A stretch of 64,000 nt of DNA, taken from Megascapheus bottae. Taxonomy: Eukaryota > Chordata > Mammalia > Rodentia > Geomyidae. The stretch spans positions 36,106,501 through 36,170,500 of the forward strand of contig JANJXV010000013.1 of NCBI GenBank assembly GCA_024803745.1. Reading direction: 5' to 3'. The notes beneath the pieces were generated by a model. It searched no databases. It saw only the letters and a list, made by a program, of their open reading frames with translations, and was not told where the DNA came from. Positions 31,664-43,870 of the stretch are shown here, piece after piece (positions within the stretch are counted from its first letter, which is position 1; the number at the start of each line of letters is the position of its first letter). The position numbers and the translations under genes were made by a program.

Positions 31664-33505
31664 TTCTGCTGACTGTGTGGTTGGAGGGACTGAGTCATGA
31701 TGCTCATCTGTAAATGGGGTCAATGACATTGGTTCCCTTAAATCTTATTTTATTTAACCTTTTACAGGCTGAACTCCTAGTCTCTCTAATAAGAATAATG
31801 GATTCTGAAGCAGACATTTTCAAAGCAACTTACGTTGTGAGGCTGCTTGGGATTCTGAGCTTGTGGAATGATCCATATTTCTCGTTCCTCACTCCTAATC
31901 CTGCTCGTTCTTTCAATGTAGATCAAACTACAGCCTCTTAAATTTCCTGGTGGGTACCATTTGCTCCCCAAAGACATACGTTCACTAGTCAGTGACAGGC
32001 TGGCACCTAATTCCAGTCTTGTCTCAGCTTACTTATCCTTGTGTCTCTAAAGGCTATGTAAAAAAGGCCCTCAAAGCCACATCTTGGGTGAGAAAGGTTG
32101 TTTCCTTCCTTCCTTGCTTGCTTGCTTCCTGATATCCAGTGATACTTTTCTTAACAATGCTATCTTGTGCCAGGAACCTCAGTAGTAGGTCTCCCTTGGT
32201 GGGTACTCTTTTTCCTCCTTGTTGCTGAAGGAGCCAGTTATCCTAAGTGGCTCAGCTAGGAAATGGCAGAGAGACATCTGAAGAGTGAGCTGCATAATCC
32301 AGAGCAGGGATACAGGGCTGGCCATCATTTGAGGTTGTAGCTAGTAAACATGGCGTGCCAGCCTTGTGTTTGCTCCCTTCTGGCTGGATGTGGAAATGCC
32401 ATAGGACAGAGGATTCTGCCCTTTAAGCACATGGGCAAATGTCCTTCACCCCAAAGAGGGGGTGAAAGCCAGAGAGCAGCTTCTACATGCTCCATTCTTC
32501 TGCACAAGCTTGAGCCCTGGCCTTTCCTCCTTGTCCACTCCAGCTTGAGGCTGGTCACTTCCGATCAGTTGGGCACTATAGAAAGACATATCTGGACTTG
32601 GGTGGGAGAAGACACTCTGCCTCATTCATATGTTCATCTTTCTAGACCAGAGAGCTAGGTGCACTAATTGATTTATGATAACACTAACATTTTTTGTTAC
32701 AGGCTTTTAGCTTGTGTATCATAGCTAACTAAGCCTCTTCCTGCCTGCGAAGGATTTTGCAATCAAAACTCTTCAGAAAGAGTGGGCAAACACAACCAGT
32801 ATACCCACATTTCTCTTCCCCACCACACAGGATTCTGGGAACAGCACTGGAGGACAATGGTGGTGACTGTCTGAATGCCAGTCTCTCAATTCCTTTTCTC
32901 ACCCCCTGCTCTTTCCTCTTCTAATAATTCTCATTTTCTTGTTTCCTATTCTCTCTCACTTTCATATGTGCCTTGTATCCTCAGTGAGTCTCTTAGGTAT
33001 TGTGTGCTGCCTCCTCTCCAGGGTTGCTCAGCCCAGAAAATATTTGATGTGGCTTCCAGCTGACCATATCTGGGCTCCCTTACCCCTAACCCACAGGAAA
33101 CGCCTCTGTTAAATGCTTTGAAGTCCAGATTCTAAATTCTAAAGTACAATTGTGAGTCGAAATATATACTTGAGGAACAGAACATCTGCCTTTAAAAGCC
33201 AGGTCCATCACCTCCTGGGATATTGTCTTTCTCTCTGGCCCTGCCCTCTCCAGCCTCAGGCCTTCTGCACCTGCTCTAATGAACCTTGACAATCTGATTC
33301 TAAGCCTTTGTGTTCCTGCTTTGACTTTCTCCCCATTTATGATGCTGGCCAAGCCTAATCTCTAGCCTAGGGCCAGTCTGCCAACCTGTTGCCAACTCCT
33401 GTGGACGCTCTAGCTTTGGTTTGGTATATTACACCTGGCACTGTCTCCCAGCACTGTCTGAATGCTATAAACACCTGAGCCTCTGCTCCTAAAACTAAGT
33501 CCTGC
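31664..33505. other. unique non-coding stretch
   Basis: About 1.8 kb of non-repetitive sequence. A short TTCC/TTGC run is at 32102-32128. No exon was recognised. Confidence 0.55.
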
Positions 33506-33507
33506 AA

Positions 33508-33752
33508 TGGGGAGGTCATAAGCACAACTTCTAGTATCAAATTCACTGTGCTGGAACCCTAGTGCTATTGTTTATTGGTTATGTAACTGTGAGCACATTA
33601 TTTTACCTCTCCATGGCTCCATTCTGTTACCTATAATAGGTAAGGATTATAACACCCATTTCATGACAGTGTTGTAAGGACTCAGTGCAGATGATACATA
33701 AAAGGTTCCTAACAATGCTGGAACATGAAAAGGGCTCAATAAGTACCACCTA
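33508..33752 (+). repeat. MIR element
   Basis: GTCATAAGCACAACTTCTAG, TGGTTATGTAACTGTGAGCA, CCATGGCTCCATTCTGTTAC, GTGTTGTAAGGACTCAGTG and GGGCTCAATAAGTACC, in MIR order. Confidence 0.9.
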
Positions 33753-35155
33753 TTATCATTATCTTCACAGGTGTTTTTTATTACTTTACAAATAAGAAAC
33801 AAATCTTTTCCTTTTTTTCTGAAATCTGAAAGCTTTTTAAAAGATGCTCTTCATGGAAACCCAGCTACTGAAGTTGATGACAAAGGACCATGCCAAAGTA
33901 GCAGACCGTACTTCCTTCCATGAGCCTCTGGGGAACCCACACTACTTCTGCTTGCTTCCAGCCTGCTCAAAATGTTTTCTGTCCATAATCTATCTTCTGT
34001 TCTGTGCCCTGGCTAGATACAGACACATCTGTATTCAAGTGATTTATTGAGACATCTGTAAATAGCACCAGTCTTCTCATGCCACCTGGTCACAGAAGAA
34101 AGTCTCAATGTCAAAGCTCAAGGTCAGCCAAGGAACACTAACTGTCCCTCTCTAAAATCAACTTGAAGACCACTGGATCTCTAGTCCTTATAACCTAGAA
34201 GTTTTCAGGACCAAAGCAGATCAGGGCTGGTTATATGAGCCGGTAAGACAGGAAGAAGGCAAAGGAGACCATATAGAATCACCTCTCTTGATTTGACAGT
34301 TAAATTCAAAGGAATTTGAGCAGAACTAAGTGCAATTTAGAGAGATGACAATGACTAAGGAGATTAAGCTGACAGAGCAAAGCAGAATGCTGTATAGAGA
34401 ATGGATGACCATAGAGTTCAGATGGCAAAAAGTTAGTGTGCATGAAGAGACATCAAAAGTAAGAGCCATAGACAGAAATTCTAGGAAGCCCAAAGAAAAT
34501 GCTCTCCTCGTCTCTTTCAGGATATGGGAACCCTTCCAGATTAGAAATCTAGAAAGTAGTCCTGAAAGAAGAACTTGAAAGTTCTCAGGCCACTGTGCCA
34601 GGGTTTGTAGCCTGATGCCAGGATGCAGAATAAGAGATCTAGTTGCCTTCCCAAGTTCTAGAAGAGCCAGTTGCTACTGAAATGAGACCGTATAAATGTG
34701 TAGCACAATGCTATGGCATGAATTCAGTGTCCTGCTTATTGAGACCAAGCAGTCTCAATTGTAAGTAACTAGAAAAAGTAAGATAAATTTTTAGCCTTGG
34801 GAATCTACCTGTCAGAATTTTTGCATGACTAGCTTCTTGTACCATCTTAACTTTACAGACTTACAAATGTGATGGAAAGGAACTCGAAAGTGGTAGAAGC
34901 ATATGGAGATGCTCTTTGCCATTAAACTCTCACCAGGACCTTTGAATGGGGGCATTCCTGTGTGTGGCTGAGAAAACACTCTTCCTTCATCTGTCTGTGT
35001 CTCCAGTAGACAGGTGCCCTGAGCTCTCCACTTATTAGATTCTCCTGTAACGCTGCTGGAGCTTGAGTGTTGAAAACCCCATGAGAGCTTTGCAATAACA
35101 CAGCTTCCTCTTGCAATACTGGCACCTTCTCATTTTAAAACATTTGCTTATATGC
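33753..35155. other. unique non-coding stretch
   Basis: No recognisable repeat or gene. The plus open frame at 34330-34578 has no known domain. Confidence 0.55.
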
Positions 35156-35157
35156 TT

Positions 35158-35295
35158 CTTGAAGTGCTTTTACAGCCAGGATTTTATTTAGTCCTCACAG
35201 CAAGTCTGTAGAGGTGGTGTGAGGTCACTGTCAGAAGTTACATGGGTGTTTAGAACAAAAAGCCCAGATCTTTTGCCTACCCACTAGCTCATCAC
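35158..35295 (-). repeat. MIR element, antisense
   Basis: TTTTATTTAGTCCTCACAGC, GTCTGTAGAGGTGGTGTGAG and AGAAGTTACATGGGTGT. Confidence 0.75.
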
Positions 35296-36329
35296 CCAGA
35301 AGAGGGCTGTTTAATTCATCTCAAACCATCCCTCATCCTCACCTCTCACTCAGTTTCTATTCCAGGCCAGAAATAGGATAAAAGCTAAAAGACCAAGACA
35401 AGGTAGAGCTGTCTGTTCTATGTAATCTAGTGTCTCTAGCCAGCATCCAAAATGGTCACCTACCAATTGTGAGACATTTGTATGCTTAACTTAATTTGCA
35501 TAAGAAGAAATTTGCATAACTTTTCCTTATCATATGCTGAGAATCTCTACTGTTGTTACACATTCCTATATACTAGTATTATTGCAGGTTGCCTCTTACT
35601 GGGAACATATGTTGAGTATAGAAGAATAGAGTTTAGGTTTGATTTGTTTTTTAAAATTATATACTGGCTTCCTCACTTCTATAATCCCAAGTTACCTGTT
35701 GGCAGTTTCAGTAGGGGCTTATAGATAGAAACTGGGTGATTTCCACATAATGGTCCCAATAAATGGGCAGGAAATGAATCTTAAGCCACCAAGTCTTCCA
35801 CAGGGGATATAACCAGTTTATGTTTAGCAGAAGCTATGACAAATTTCATTGATTTGTGAGCATAAAAAACAAAGCATGTTCCTGTGGATTATTTGTAGCC
35901 TGCACATTTTTTCCATAGCTAGATTTGCCTTGACCCCAGGGACAAACCTTTGGAGAGTAATGCCTCTCACTAGGGGTAGCCGTGATACTATCTATTCCTT
36001 TGTAGGTCCAACAATTAATTATAACAATGAGAAACACATTATTCATCCAGCCTCTCTTCCTGGATGGTTGCTGATGTGTGTGTGGGGGGGGTGTGCATAG
36101 ATTCATACACTTAAAATAACCTAATTAAAACTAAATATAAAATAATCATGTGAAAATGCTAAGGGGAAAACTACCCAAATAATAGCACTACAGGAGCAGT
36201 ATACAAATGATGAGATTAATGAAAGATGTGTCTTTTACTTTACTTACTTTCTCTATGTATGATGGTTTCATTACTTCAATAATCAGAATCCATCTTATTT
36301 TAGATGAATTCTGAATAAAAATGTAAGCA
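35296..36329. other. unique non-coding stretch
   Basis: AT-rich and non-repetitive, with nothing recognised. Confidence 0.55.
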
Positions 36330-36532
36330 TGCTGGGCTCCAGTAGCTTATGCCTTAGCAACTCAGGAGGCTGAGATTTGAGGATATGAAACTGAAGCAAG
36401 CCTGAGCAGACAGATCCAAGAGATTCTTACCTCTAATTAACCAAGTTTAAAAAGCCAGTACTAGAGGCACAGCCCATGAATGAAAAAGCTAATGGGAAGC
36501 CCAAGGCCCAGAGTTCAAGCCCAATACCAGTA
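36330..36532 (+). repeat. SINE, B1-like + Geo dimer
   Basis: CTCAGGAGGCTGAGATTTGA, TTACCTCTAATTAACC and AGAGTTCAAGCCCAATACC. A CA-rich imperfect repeat (36535-36590) follows as tail. Confidence 0.88.
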
Positions 36533-37199
36533 AATACACACGCACACACATACACATGCACACGTGCACACTCCATGCATGCACACACCGTAATCACATT
36601 ATTATTCCTTTAGTGTTTATGGAGCATCTGCTAGGCACCAGACATTATTCTTCTTATTAAGAATGCAGAATTTTAAAAAATACCATTGTATGTTTCTTGA
36701 GGGCTCGATTCAAATAGGTGAGGCAGGTCACAACCAAGCGATAATGTATATATAATATAGTCAACAAATATTTCTTGAGAACCTACTATTTTTAGGATAT
36801 GGATTGGTCATAAATGGCAGATAAAACATCTTTGCTTCAGTGGACTTTGTATTTTACTATAGATAGATGTTTACTTATTCCCAATGGGAATGGATATCAT
36901 GAAGGAAAATTACTGGGGACTTATCCTATTCTGAAAGATCAGGAAAGAATTTCCCAAAGAAGTGACAATAAAACTGGGCTTTCTTTTGTTGCCCAGGCCT
37001 GCTACTCTGCCTGTGGCAGGAGTGCCCAAGGTGACTGAATTTGGGTAACTGCTGCACCTTGCTGAAGGACCATGGCACAATTCCACAGGCTACATACAGA
37101 TCGATGTCTGGTGTAAGCGTTTTCCAGGGGGAGACTTGTGGCCTCCAGGTTTGGGGCTGCTTGTACACAGGAATTTAGGAGATTTCGTTTGCATTAGTA

Positions 37200-37760
37200 G
37201 TCCCTGGCCATTGTCACTGCCGTGCACTGTGCAGACTAAATCCTGATACAGAGACTAGCAAAGCCGTCTCACCCTGGCAGCATAGACAGTAACTAATGGG
37301 CCTTCCATCTGCAGACGGGGGAAACTGGAGCAAAGACGACAAATCCAGCTGGAGCCTAGAGGCCTCTGCTTCGCTGCTCAGGAGCAACTTGATTTCTGTT
37401 TTGTCCCTCAGACTACAGAGCTCCGGGTCACCAGGCTGAGCCACTTAATGCACCTCACGCCTGGGTCCTCTTGAAAATGGCTGAAGGCACTTAAATGGAA
37501 CGCCCAACCTTTGTCCTCAGCCCCGAAACCACAGGTAAGTATTTAGGGCTGTGTTGTATCGATCATGTCTCCCACTGGTATCAGGGAAAAAAATGCCCGT
37601 GAAGCAAGTCAACTTTCCCGTGACAGGGGAAGTCATTCTCCTAATCCACTCTCGCTGGACAATCAGGTTGACAAAAACCATTAAGTTTTCTGAGATTAGA
37701 AATTCACTGTCAGAGGGAAGCGTGTAGAGAGTTTTCCACTCCATTACACCCAGGACAATA
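37200..37760. promoter_or_regulatory. candidate conserved regulatory element / exon cluster
   Basis: A non-repetitive block with raised CpG content, motif-rich on both strands. It has a RUNX-type AACCACA at 37527-37533 and a possible plus-strand exon (37412-37534). It lies 32 kb upstream of the LMO2 start. Whether it is a distal promoter, enhancer or lncRNA exon cannot be decided from sequence alone. Confidence 0.4.
37412..37534 (+). ncRNA. possible exon of an unannotated plus-strand RNA
   Basis: The left boundary is GATTTCTGTTTTGTCCCTCAG, a long pyrimidine tract with AG at 37410-37411. The right boundary is ACCACAG|GTAAGTATTT, a perfect-consensus donor at 37535. The 123-bp interior has no long open frame, so a coding role is unlikely. 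A second acceptor (TTTGTCCTCAG, ending 37520) lies inside. Strand is opposite to LMO2. Splice-site quality is what I see; transcription is inferred. Confidence 0.35.
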
Positions 37761-37884
37761 ACCAGAGGCCAAGTGACAGGAAAAGGCTAGGCCTTTTTCA
37801 AGTTTCCTGTGTCCTTGGGTAAAGGGAAATAAATTCACAAGTGTCTTTTGGGGGGGGCGGATAGGACAGGGATATATATTATCT

Positions 37885-38010
37885 CATTAATCAATGCAAC
37901 AGCTTAGCAGATGGGAGCTATTATACTGCCTTTGATTTCAGAGTAAGCTGGGACTCAACGAGAGGGGAACACTTTCTAAGCCACCCAGCTAGTTGGGGAG
38001 TGAAGAGGGG
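37885..38010 (-). repeat. MIR element, antisense
   Basis: ATCTCATTAATCAATGCAAC, CTATTATACTGCCTTTGATT and CACCCAGCTAGTTGG. Confidence 0.8.
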
Positions 38011-38189
38011 ACAGACCTGGCTAAAGTTCAAGTTTCTGAGCAGGAGGCTACTTTGAGGATAATGACCTTTTTTTCTCCACTCAGATCTTCCCCTCCATTC
38101 CTCCCTCTTCCACTCCCTTGTACCTCTTCCTTTTGGTTGAGGCCACAGCTGTATAGCAAGTCACAGCAGGCTGGTACATGGATAGAGAG

Positions 38190-38375
38190 TGGAGACTGGA
38201 GACTGCTCCAGACTCCATCTCCTGCTGAGTTACTCTCTGCAAATTCTTTCACCTCTCTGAGCCCTAATTCATTCGGAGATAACCCATAATATCTCCTCCC
38301 CTACCCCCCACCTAAGGGCTATAAAGATTAAGTGAGATCACATGGTCAGGCATTTAGCATGTTGACTGCCACATG
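38190..38375 (+). repeat. MIR element
   Basis: GACTCCATCTCCTGCTGAG, CTTTCACCTCTCTGAGCCCT, GGCTATAAAGATTAAGTGAG and GGCATTTAGCATG. Confidence 0.82.
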
Positions 38376-38402
38376 GCCTCTACTTCAAAAAAAAAAGGGG
38401 GG

Positions 38403-38600
38403 GCGGGGTCAGGGGGGAATGTTGCCTAGTGGTAGAGTGTTCACCTAGCATTCGTGAAGCCCTTAGTTCAATTCTTCGGTACCACAAACACAGAAAAAGC
38501 TGGAAGTGGTGCTGTGGCTCAAGTGATAAAGCGCTAGGCTTGAGAAAGCTCAAGGACAATGCTCAGGCTCTGAGTTCAAGCCCCAGGACTGCCCCCCCCA
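38403..38600 (+). repeat. IDL-Geo SINE
   Basis: CCTAGTGGTAGAGTGTTCAC, CTTCGGTACCACAAACACAG and GAGTTCAAGCCCCAGGACTG. Confidence 0.93.
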
Positions 38601-39310
38601 AAAGGAAGGCAATTGTTAATAGGCTTTGTTACTTATATTTTTACTCTCGATTTATATAACCACATAACTGAACATTTGGAAAATAAAAAAAGGGAAAAGA
38701 GTATCACTGATTTTTCAAACCATTATTATTTATATAGCATTCCTCTATAAGTATCTATTGCTATATTCTTCAAGTATTTTTGCCAGTGAATCCATCTATT
38801 TTTTTCCTACAGATTTAATTGTTTTTTTGCTTTGAGTCATTACATCTTCCTCTTTTTCACATAGCAGTATATTAAAATCCTCTGTTCATATTGCTAGTCA
38901 TTATTTTAATGATGGTACAATATTTTATCATGTATACATATCATCACTTATCCATTACCCTATCCCTCATTAAAGTTGTTTTCAAATTGCTCCTATAACA
39001 GGTAATTCTTGAATGAAAACTTTGTGCACATAGTACCTACATATCCTTCTATCTGACATGTCACACTGTACTCAGATTTTCCATGGCTTCTCCCCTAAAG
39101 GGACCCGAAACCCTTGGAAATCAGAAGTGGACTTTTTCATCATAGACCCTCTGGATTTAGTGCAAATCTGACACTGAGTTTGAGTAGTGGTTGAGTCAAA
39201 CACTTGTCTGCTGTTTTGAATTTTTGGATATTTTATTCAGATACATTAAAAGATATGTTCTTTGGGGAACTTCAATGATAAGACTGTTAATTTAATAATA
39301 GTAGTAACAA
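38601..39310. other. unique AT-rich stretch
   Basis: Probably decayed LINE-derived DNA (AT-rich, ATATCATCACTTATCCATTA), but not assignable. No gene. Confidence 0.45.
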
Positions 39311-39325
39311 GAAGACAAGGAGGAG

Positions 39326-39527
39326 GGGCCAGGAGTTTGGCCTAGTGGTAGAGTGCTTGCCTAGCATGCACAGAGAACTGGGTTCGATTCCTCGGTACCA
39401 CATGCATAGAAAAAAAAAGTCAGAAGTGGTGCTGAGGCTCAAGTGGTAGAGCTCTAGCCTTGAGAAAGTCCGAGGACAGTGCTCAGTCCCTGAGCTCAAG
39501 CCCAGGACTGGCAAAAAAAAAAAAAAA
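39326..39527 (+). repeat. IDL-Geo SINE with target duplication
   Basis: GTTTGGCCTAGTGGTAGAGT through GGTTCGATTCCTCGGTACC to AAGCCCAGGACTGGCAAAA. It is flanked by AGACAAGGAGGAG at about 39313 and 39528. Full-length and young: the best reference copy in the window. Confidence 0.97.
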
Positions 39528-39896
39528 AGACAAGGAGGAGGATCACAATTTTGCTTCCCAAAAAGCTTATACCAACTGGCCCAAAAACGAGCCACCAGGA
39601 ATGACGTTTTGCTATTGCTGGATAGTTAAAAAGTTGTAGGTTCTCTGCAAACGAATCAAGGGGGAAGATACTTCTAGGATCCAAAATCACTAAAACACTG
39701 TTAAAAATAAAAGGAAGAGAGAGAAAGAGATTAACAATATGGAAAGATTGACCTAGATGCAGTATACTTACAAATTAACATGTTGAAATGAAACCACTCT
39801 GTGCAATTACTTCAAGATATACTTTTTTATTTGAAATATGATGTAAAAATCAATGTTAATAAATTCTTTAATAAAAATAAAAAAATAAATTTAAGA
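39528..39896. other. unique AT-rich stretch
   Basis: Nothing was recognised between the two SINEs. Confidence 0.5.
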
Positions 39897-40142
39897 TCTG
39901 CTGAGTACTGGTGGTTCATGCTTGTAATCCTAGCTACTCAGGAGGCTGAGATGTAAGGATGGAAGTTTTGAAAACATTTGAAAGTCTGTAAGACTTATCT
40001 TCAGTTAACCACTAGAACACTGAAAGTTGTGTTATGGCTTAAAGTGGTAGAGCATTAGCCTTGAGCAGAAAAGTTCACGGACAGCTTTCAGGCCCTAAGT
40101 TCAAGTCCCACGACAATAAATAAATAAATAAATAAATAAAAT
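39897..40142 (+). repeat. SINE, B1-like + Geo dimer, with target duplication
   Basis: ACTGGTGGTTCATGCTTGTA to AAGTTCAAGTCCCACGAC, then an (AATA)n tail at 40115-40141. It is flanked by TTAAGATCTG / TTAGGATCTG. Confidence 0.93.
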
Positions 40143-40218
40143 TAGGATCTGTTATCTTTGGGAACAAAGATGGTTGTGTTGGGGAGATGGATTTCTAGAG
40201 GACTGGCAATGTTCCAAT

Positions 40219-40464
40219 TTATTTATTTATTTATTTACTTTATTAATTTTTGCCAGTCCTGGGCCTTGGTGCTATTCCTGAGCTTTTTCGCTGAAAACTA
40301 GTGCTATGTTATTTGAGAAACAGCTCAACTTCTGGCTTTTTTGTGTTTCATTGGAGAGATCAGTCACATGGACTTTGCTGCCCAGGTTGGCTTTGAACCA
40401 TGATTTTCAGATCTCATCTTCCTAAGTAGTTAAAATTACAGGCATGATCCATCCAGTGCCTAGC
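40219..40464 (-). repeat. SINE, B1-like + Geo dimer, antisense
   Basis: An (ATTT)n tail complement (40219-40240), then TTTTTGCCAGTCCTGGGCC, TTTCATTGGAGAGATCAGTC and AGTAGTTAAAATTACAGGCA. Confidence 0.9.
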
Positions 40465-40596
40465 AATGTTCTATATCTTAACCTAAGTGATTATTACATA
40501 CGTATTCATTCTATGATATGCTAAGCAAGCATATATTTATACCTTATGCACGTTTTTTCATGTGTGGTATAGTTCACAATACAAACCAAAAACTGT

Positions 40597-40862
40597 TGGG
40601 TGCCGATGGTTCACGTCTATGATCCTAGCTACTCAGGAGGCTGAGATCTGAGGAGTGCAGCAAAGAGCCAGCTGAGTCAGGAAAGTTCCTGAGACTCCCT
40701 CCCCCACCCTGTTCCCCCCTACATCCCAGCCAACTAACCACCAAAAAGTCACAAGTGGAGACGGGGGAGATGTGGCTCAAATGGAAGAGGACTAGCCTTG
40801 AGGGAAAAAAAAAATCATAGGAAGAGTGCACAGACCCTGAGTTCAAACCCCAGTACCAGAAA
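40597..40862 (+). repeat. SINE, B1-like + Geo dimer
   Basis: GTGCCGATGGTTCACGTCTA, a C-rich expansion of the linker (40697-40730), and GAGTTCAAACCCCAGTACC. Confidence 0.9.
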
Positions 40863-41950
40863 AAAACAAACAAACAACAGGAACAGCGACTTCCAGAGCT
40901 AGCCCTGTGTATGGAACCTGCCAGATCCACTTCACACTTTGGTTTCCTGCTTGGCTGATTCCTGATGCCCACCAACTATAAGTTACAAATTTATAGGCCA
41001 ACTGAGCCCAGATGGTTTCCTTCGATAGCTGCTTGGGGCATAATAATGAATCCGCGTCTCCCTGCTCATTCCTGAATGAGTTTTGGCAGGATTTTACTGC
41101 AGGCGGTAAAATCTTGCCACAAAGTCCCTCACTCCCTCAGGGGCTTCACCACATGATGGTTGAGCCACACTGCCTCTTGTTACAGGCAGCCTGTCACCCT
41201 AGGCACACATCTCATCCCTGAAAACAGCCTTTCTCTCCATTGTCCTAGGAGGCTGTCTGATTGATTGTTACTAATAATCACTGCACTTCAGAAACGGAAT
41301 CCTGTCCTCACAGCTGGAACTTCCTTTTTGCACTAATTGGAAAAACATCCTCCTCCCAGAAATGGGGCATCTTTATTGAGTCAATCTTTGGCATGATGAC
41401 TAAGTCAACTGGCAAGATGAAGTTCACAGCAGGGAGGTGACCACACTGCAGCCTTCCCTGTGCCCCAGTCCCAAGCTGAAGTCCCAGAAGCCAAGATGGC
41501 CTGACAGGTGTCTAGACCCCCTATCTGAAGAAACTAAAGGTCCCATTAAGGAGGGGCCAGCTAGGGAGACTGTGTGGTCAATCCAGAGGTCAAAGGGTAT
41601 CCTGGCTAATGATCCCTCAATTTCCTTCCCTTTCTTCTTTATTAACAATTGCCTTCAATGTTAGATGTGTAATAAAAACATTTCCCAGAACCTCTTGCAG
41701 TTAGATGCAATCATATGACTGAATTCTAACTAATGAGAATGTTAGCAACTATGATATGTGGAACTTCCAGGAAGGTTCCTAAACGAGGGGCTCGTGTCCT
41801 TCTCCCTTCTTTACCTTGCTTCTGGTTAGAATGTGGTAGGAGTTTCAGTGGTCATTTTGAACCATGAAGATGACTTTGGACAGGAAGTCCAGGCCAATGC
41901 AAGGCCTGAGGCTAACTTCCTGAACTTCTGCAGAAAAGAAACAACATTTA
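40863..41950. other. unique non-coding stretch
   Basis: Non-repetitive. No exon or domain was recognised in any frame. Confidence 0.55.
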
Positions 41951-41954
41951 CCTC

Positions 41955-42190
41955 TTTTTTTTTTGTCAGTCATGGGACTTGAACTCTGGGCCTGAGAGCT
42001 GTCCCTGAGCTCTTCAGCTCAAGGCTACCGCCCTACCCCTGGAGCCACAGCCCCACTTCCCGTTTTCTAGCGATTAATTGGAGATAGGAGTCATATGCAA
42101 TTTAGTGCACAGGCTGGCTTTGAACCACAATCCTCCCATCTCAGCCTCCTGAGTAGCTAGATTACAGGTGTGAGCCACCGCACTCAGCTA
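41955..42190 (-). repeat. SINE, B1-like + Geo dimer, antisense
   Basis: TTTTTGTCAGTCATGGGACT, TAGCGATTAATTGGAGATAG and GAGTAGCTAGATTACAGGTG. Confidence 0.93.
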
Positions 42191-42311
42191 CATTTGTCTT
42201 TTTTAAGTCACATACTTGGGGTAGGGTAAGGTGTTAGTCCCTTGTAGTTAAACCCAGTCACAACAGATGATTACATTAGTCTACTCATTTGCTTATGTAT
42301 TCATCATTTAT

Positions 42312-42506
42312 TTTTGTTGTGCTGGTCCTGGGGCTTGAACTTAAATCCTGGGCACTGTCCCTGAGCCTTTTCACTCAAGGCTAATGCTGTACTGTTTGAG
42401 CTACAGCACTATTTCCAGCACTTTTGAGTTCATGACTTGAACTGTGATCCTCAAATGCCAGCCTCATAAGCAGCTAAGATTACAGATGTGAGCCACCAGA
42501 GCCTGG
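42312..42506 (-). repeat. SINE, B1-like + Geo dimer, antisense, internally deleted
   Basis: GTGCTGGTCCTGGGGCTTGA, GTTTGAGCTACAGCACTATT, then directly CATGACTTGAACTGTGATCC and AAGATTACAGATGTGAGCC. The linker is missing. Confidence 0.9.
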
Positions 42507-43259
42507 TTTATTAATCACATTTTTAAAGAGTGCCTGTCACATGCTGGAGTCTGATCTGGGCTCTGATCTATTGGGAATATTGTGGTTAAAAAAGTATCTC
42601 TACTTCAAAAATTGCTAGAAGAGGCAGGAGGCAAAAATAAATGGGTATGTATAATGTCATGTAATTAGTGGAGCTGTAGAGACTGAGCACTTAAAAATAT
42701 TTTAATGAGATAGAGAAAATGTTGGCGATGTGTCGCTGATAAAGTAGATTATTAACCATCACGCACAAGGAGTCCAATTTGTAAAAGAGTGCACACATGC
42801 ACGCACAGTTTTTTTTAAAAATGTATCATTAAGTAGTTGTATGAAGAGGTTATAATTCTGCAAGTCAGATGATGAGTGCAAAGCATCTTAATCAATATCA
42901 ACCCTTCTATCATTCTCCCTCTTCTCTCCATCACATCCTTACCCTCAAGTTCTGCAGTTCAATTTTTACATTGACAATAATGACTGCATTTCCTTCCTGC
43001 AAACACAATTTTTGCCAAGAGAAACTTAAGCTAATGTCTTCTTTGAATAGTTTTCTCAGCACAAGCATTTAGTAGGTAAACAACAAACAGTTCGTGAATC
43101 AAACTATTCTTTATGCATGTTTTTCTATACTTCCCAAATGTTCCCCCAATAATTTTGGAGCTGAGGATCGAGGCAAAATGTGTACAGTAATGATTTTTGT
43201 TGTTGTTGGAATGCAAGCCAAGTTGTGCTATATAGTGTTAAAAAGCAACTCAAACATTA
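42507..43259. other. unique non-coding stretch
   Basis: AT-rich and non-repetitive. The start resembles an ancient-repeat tail (GCCTGTCACATGCTGGAGTC), but it is not assignable. Confidence 0.5.
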
Positions 43260-43870
43260 GATGAGCGTTTGGCCTCTTCTGAGAGGCAGGAGACGGAAAG
43301 GCTTGAATCCCCAGTCCATTCATGGTCTGGAAGGAAGCAGAGAAGTTTGCCTTGGGCTTTGTTCTACATTTTTTAGTGGGGCAGAGCCCACTGCAGCCAA
43401 GTTATTAAGCACTGGCCCTATCACTTCTCTTCCCATGACTCCTCTCTGCTGGGCCTCTCTCCCCACCATTAAGGCAGCTGTGTTGTTTTGTAGAGGCTAA
43501 TTAACTCCACACTGCATGAAGCCAGACACTAATTGGCCTACTCACTTAATCAACTTTAATGTCTCTCTTCTGTTGGACATGGCTGCCTCTTTCTGTTCCC
43601 CTGATCACCAACAAATGCAGTTTTGGGAGTAGCAATAGCAGCTTCTTGTGGGGTTGAACAGACAGTCCTTATCCCTGGCATCTACCTGGGGGAGCAGAGG
43701 AGATCAAGGCTCATTTTAACTCTCACTAAGCTCAGTAGACAGACCCTCAAGTTCATGATCTCAGGGGTATCTTGGGACCTGTGCTTATTGCTTCTCTTCC
43801 AAGCAATGCATGACGATATGAGTCATCAGATAGTTGGTTCCTCAGGAGAATTGGCCTCATCCTGTCTTTG
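43260..43870. promoter_or_regulatory. candidate conserved regulatory element
   Basis: A repeat-free block with a CAGCTG E-box (43475-43480) and TAATTA (43498-43503) 18 bp apart, plus many short homeobox- and forkhead-type AT motifs to 43620. It is 38.5 kb upstream of LMO2. The call rests on sequence character only. Confidence 0.3.

Noticed and set aside
39326..39400. tRNA gene
   Set aside because: The tRNA-like A and B boxes belong to the ID-like half of a SINE. There is no acceptor stem or cloverleaf, and many dispersed copies exist.
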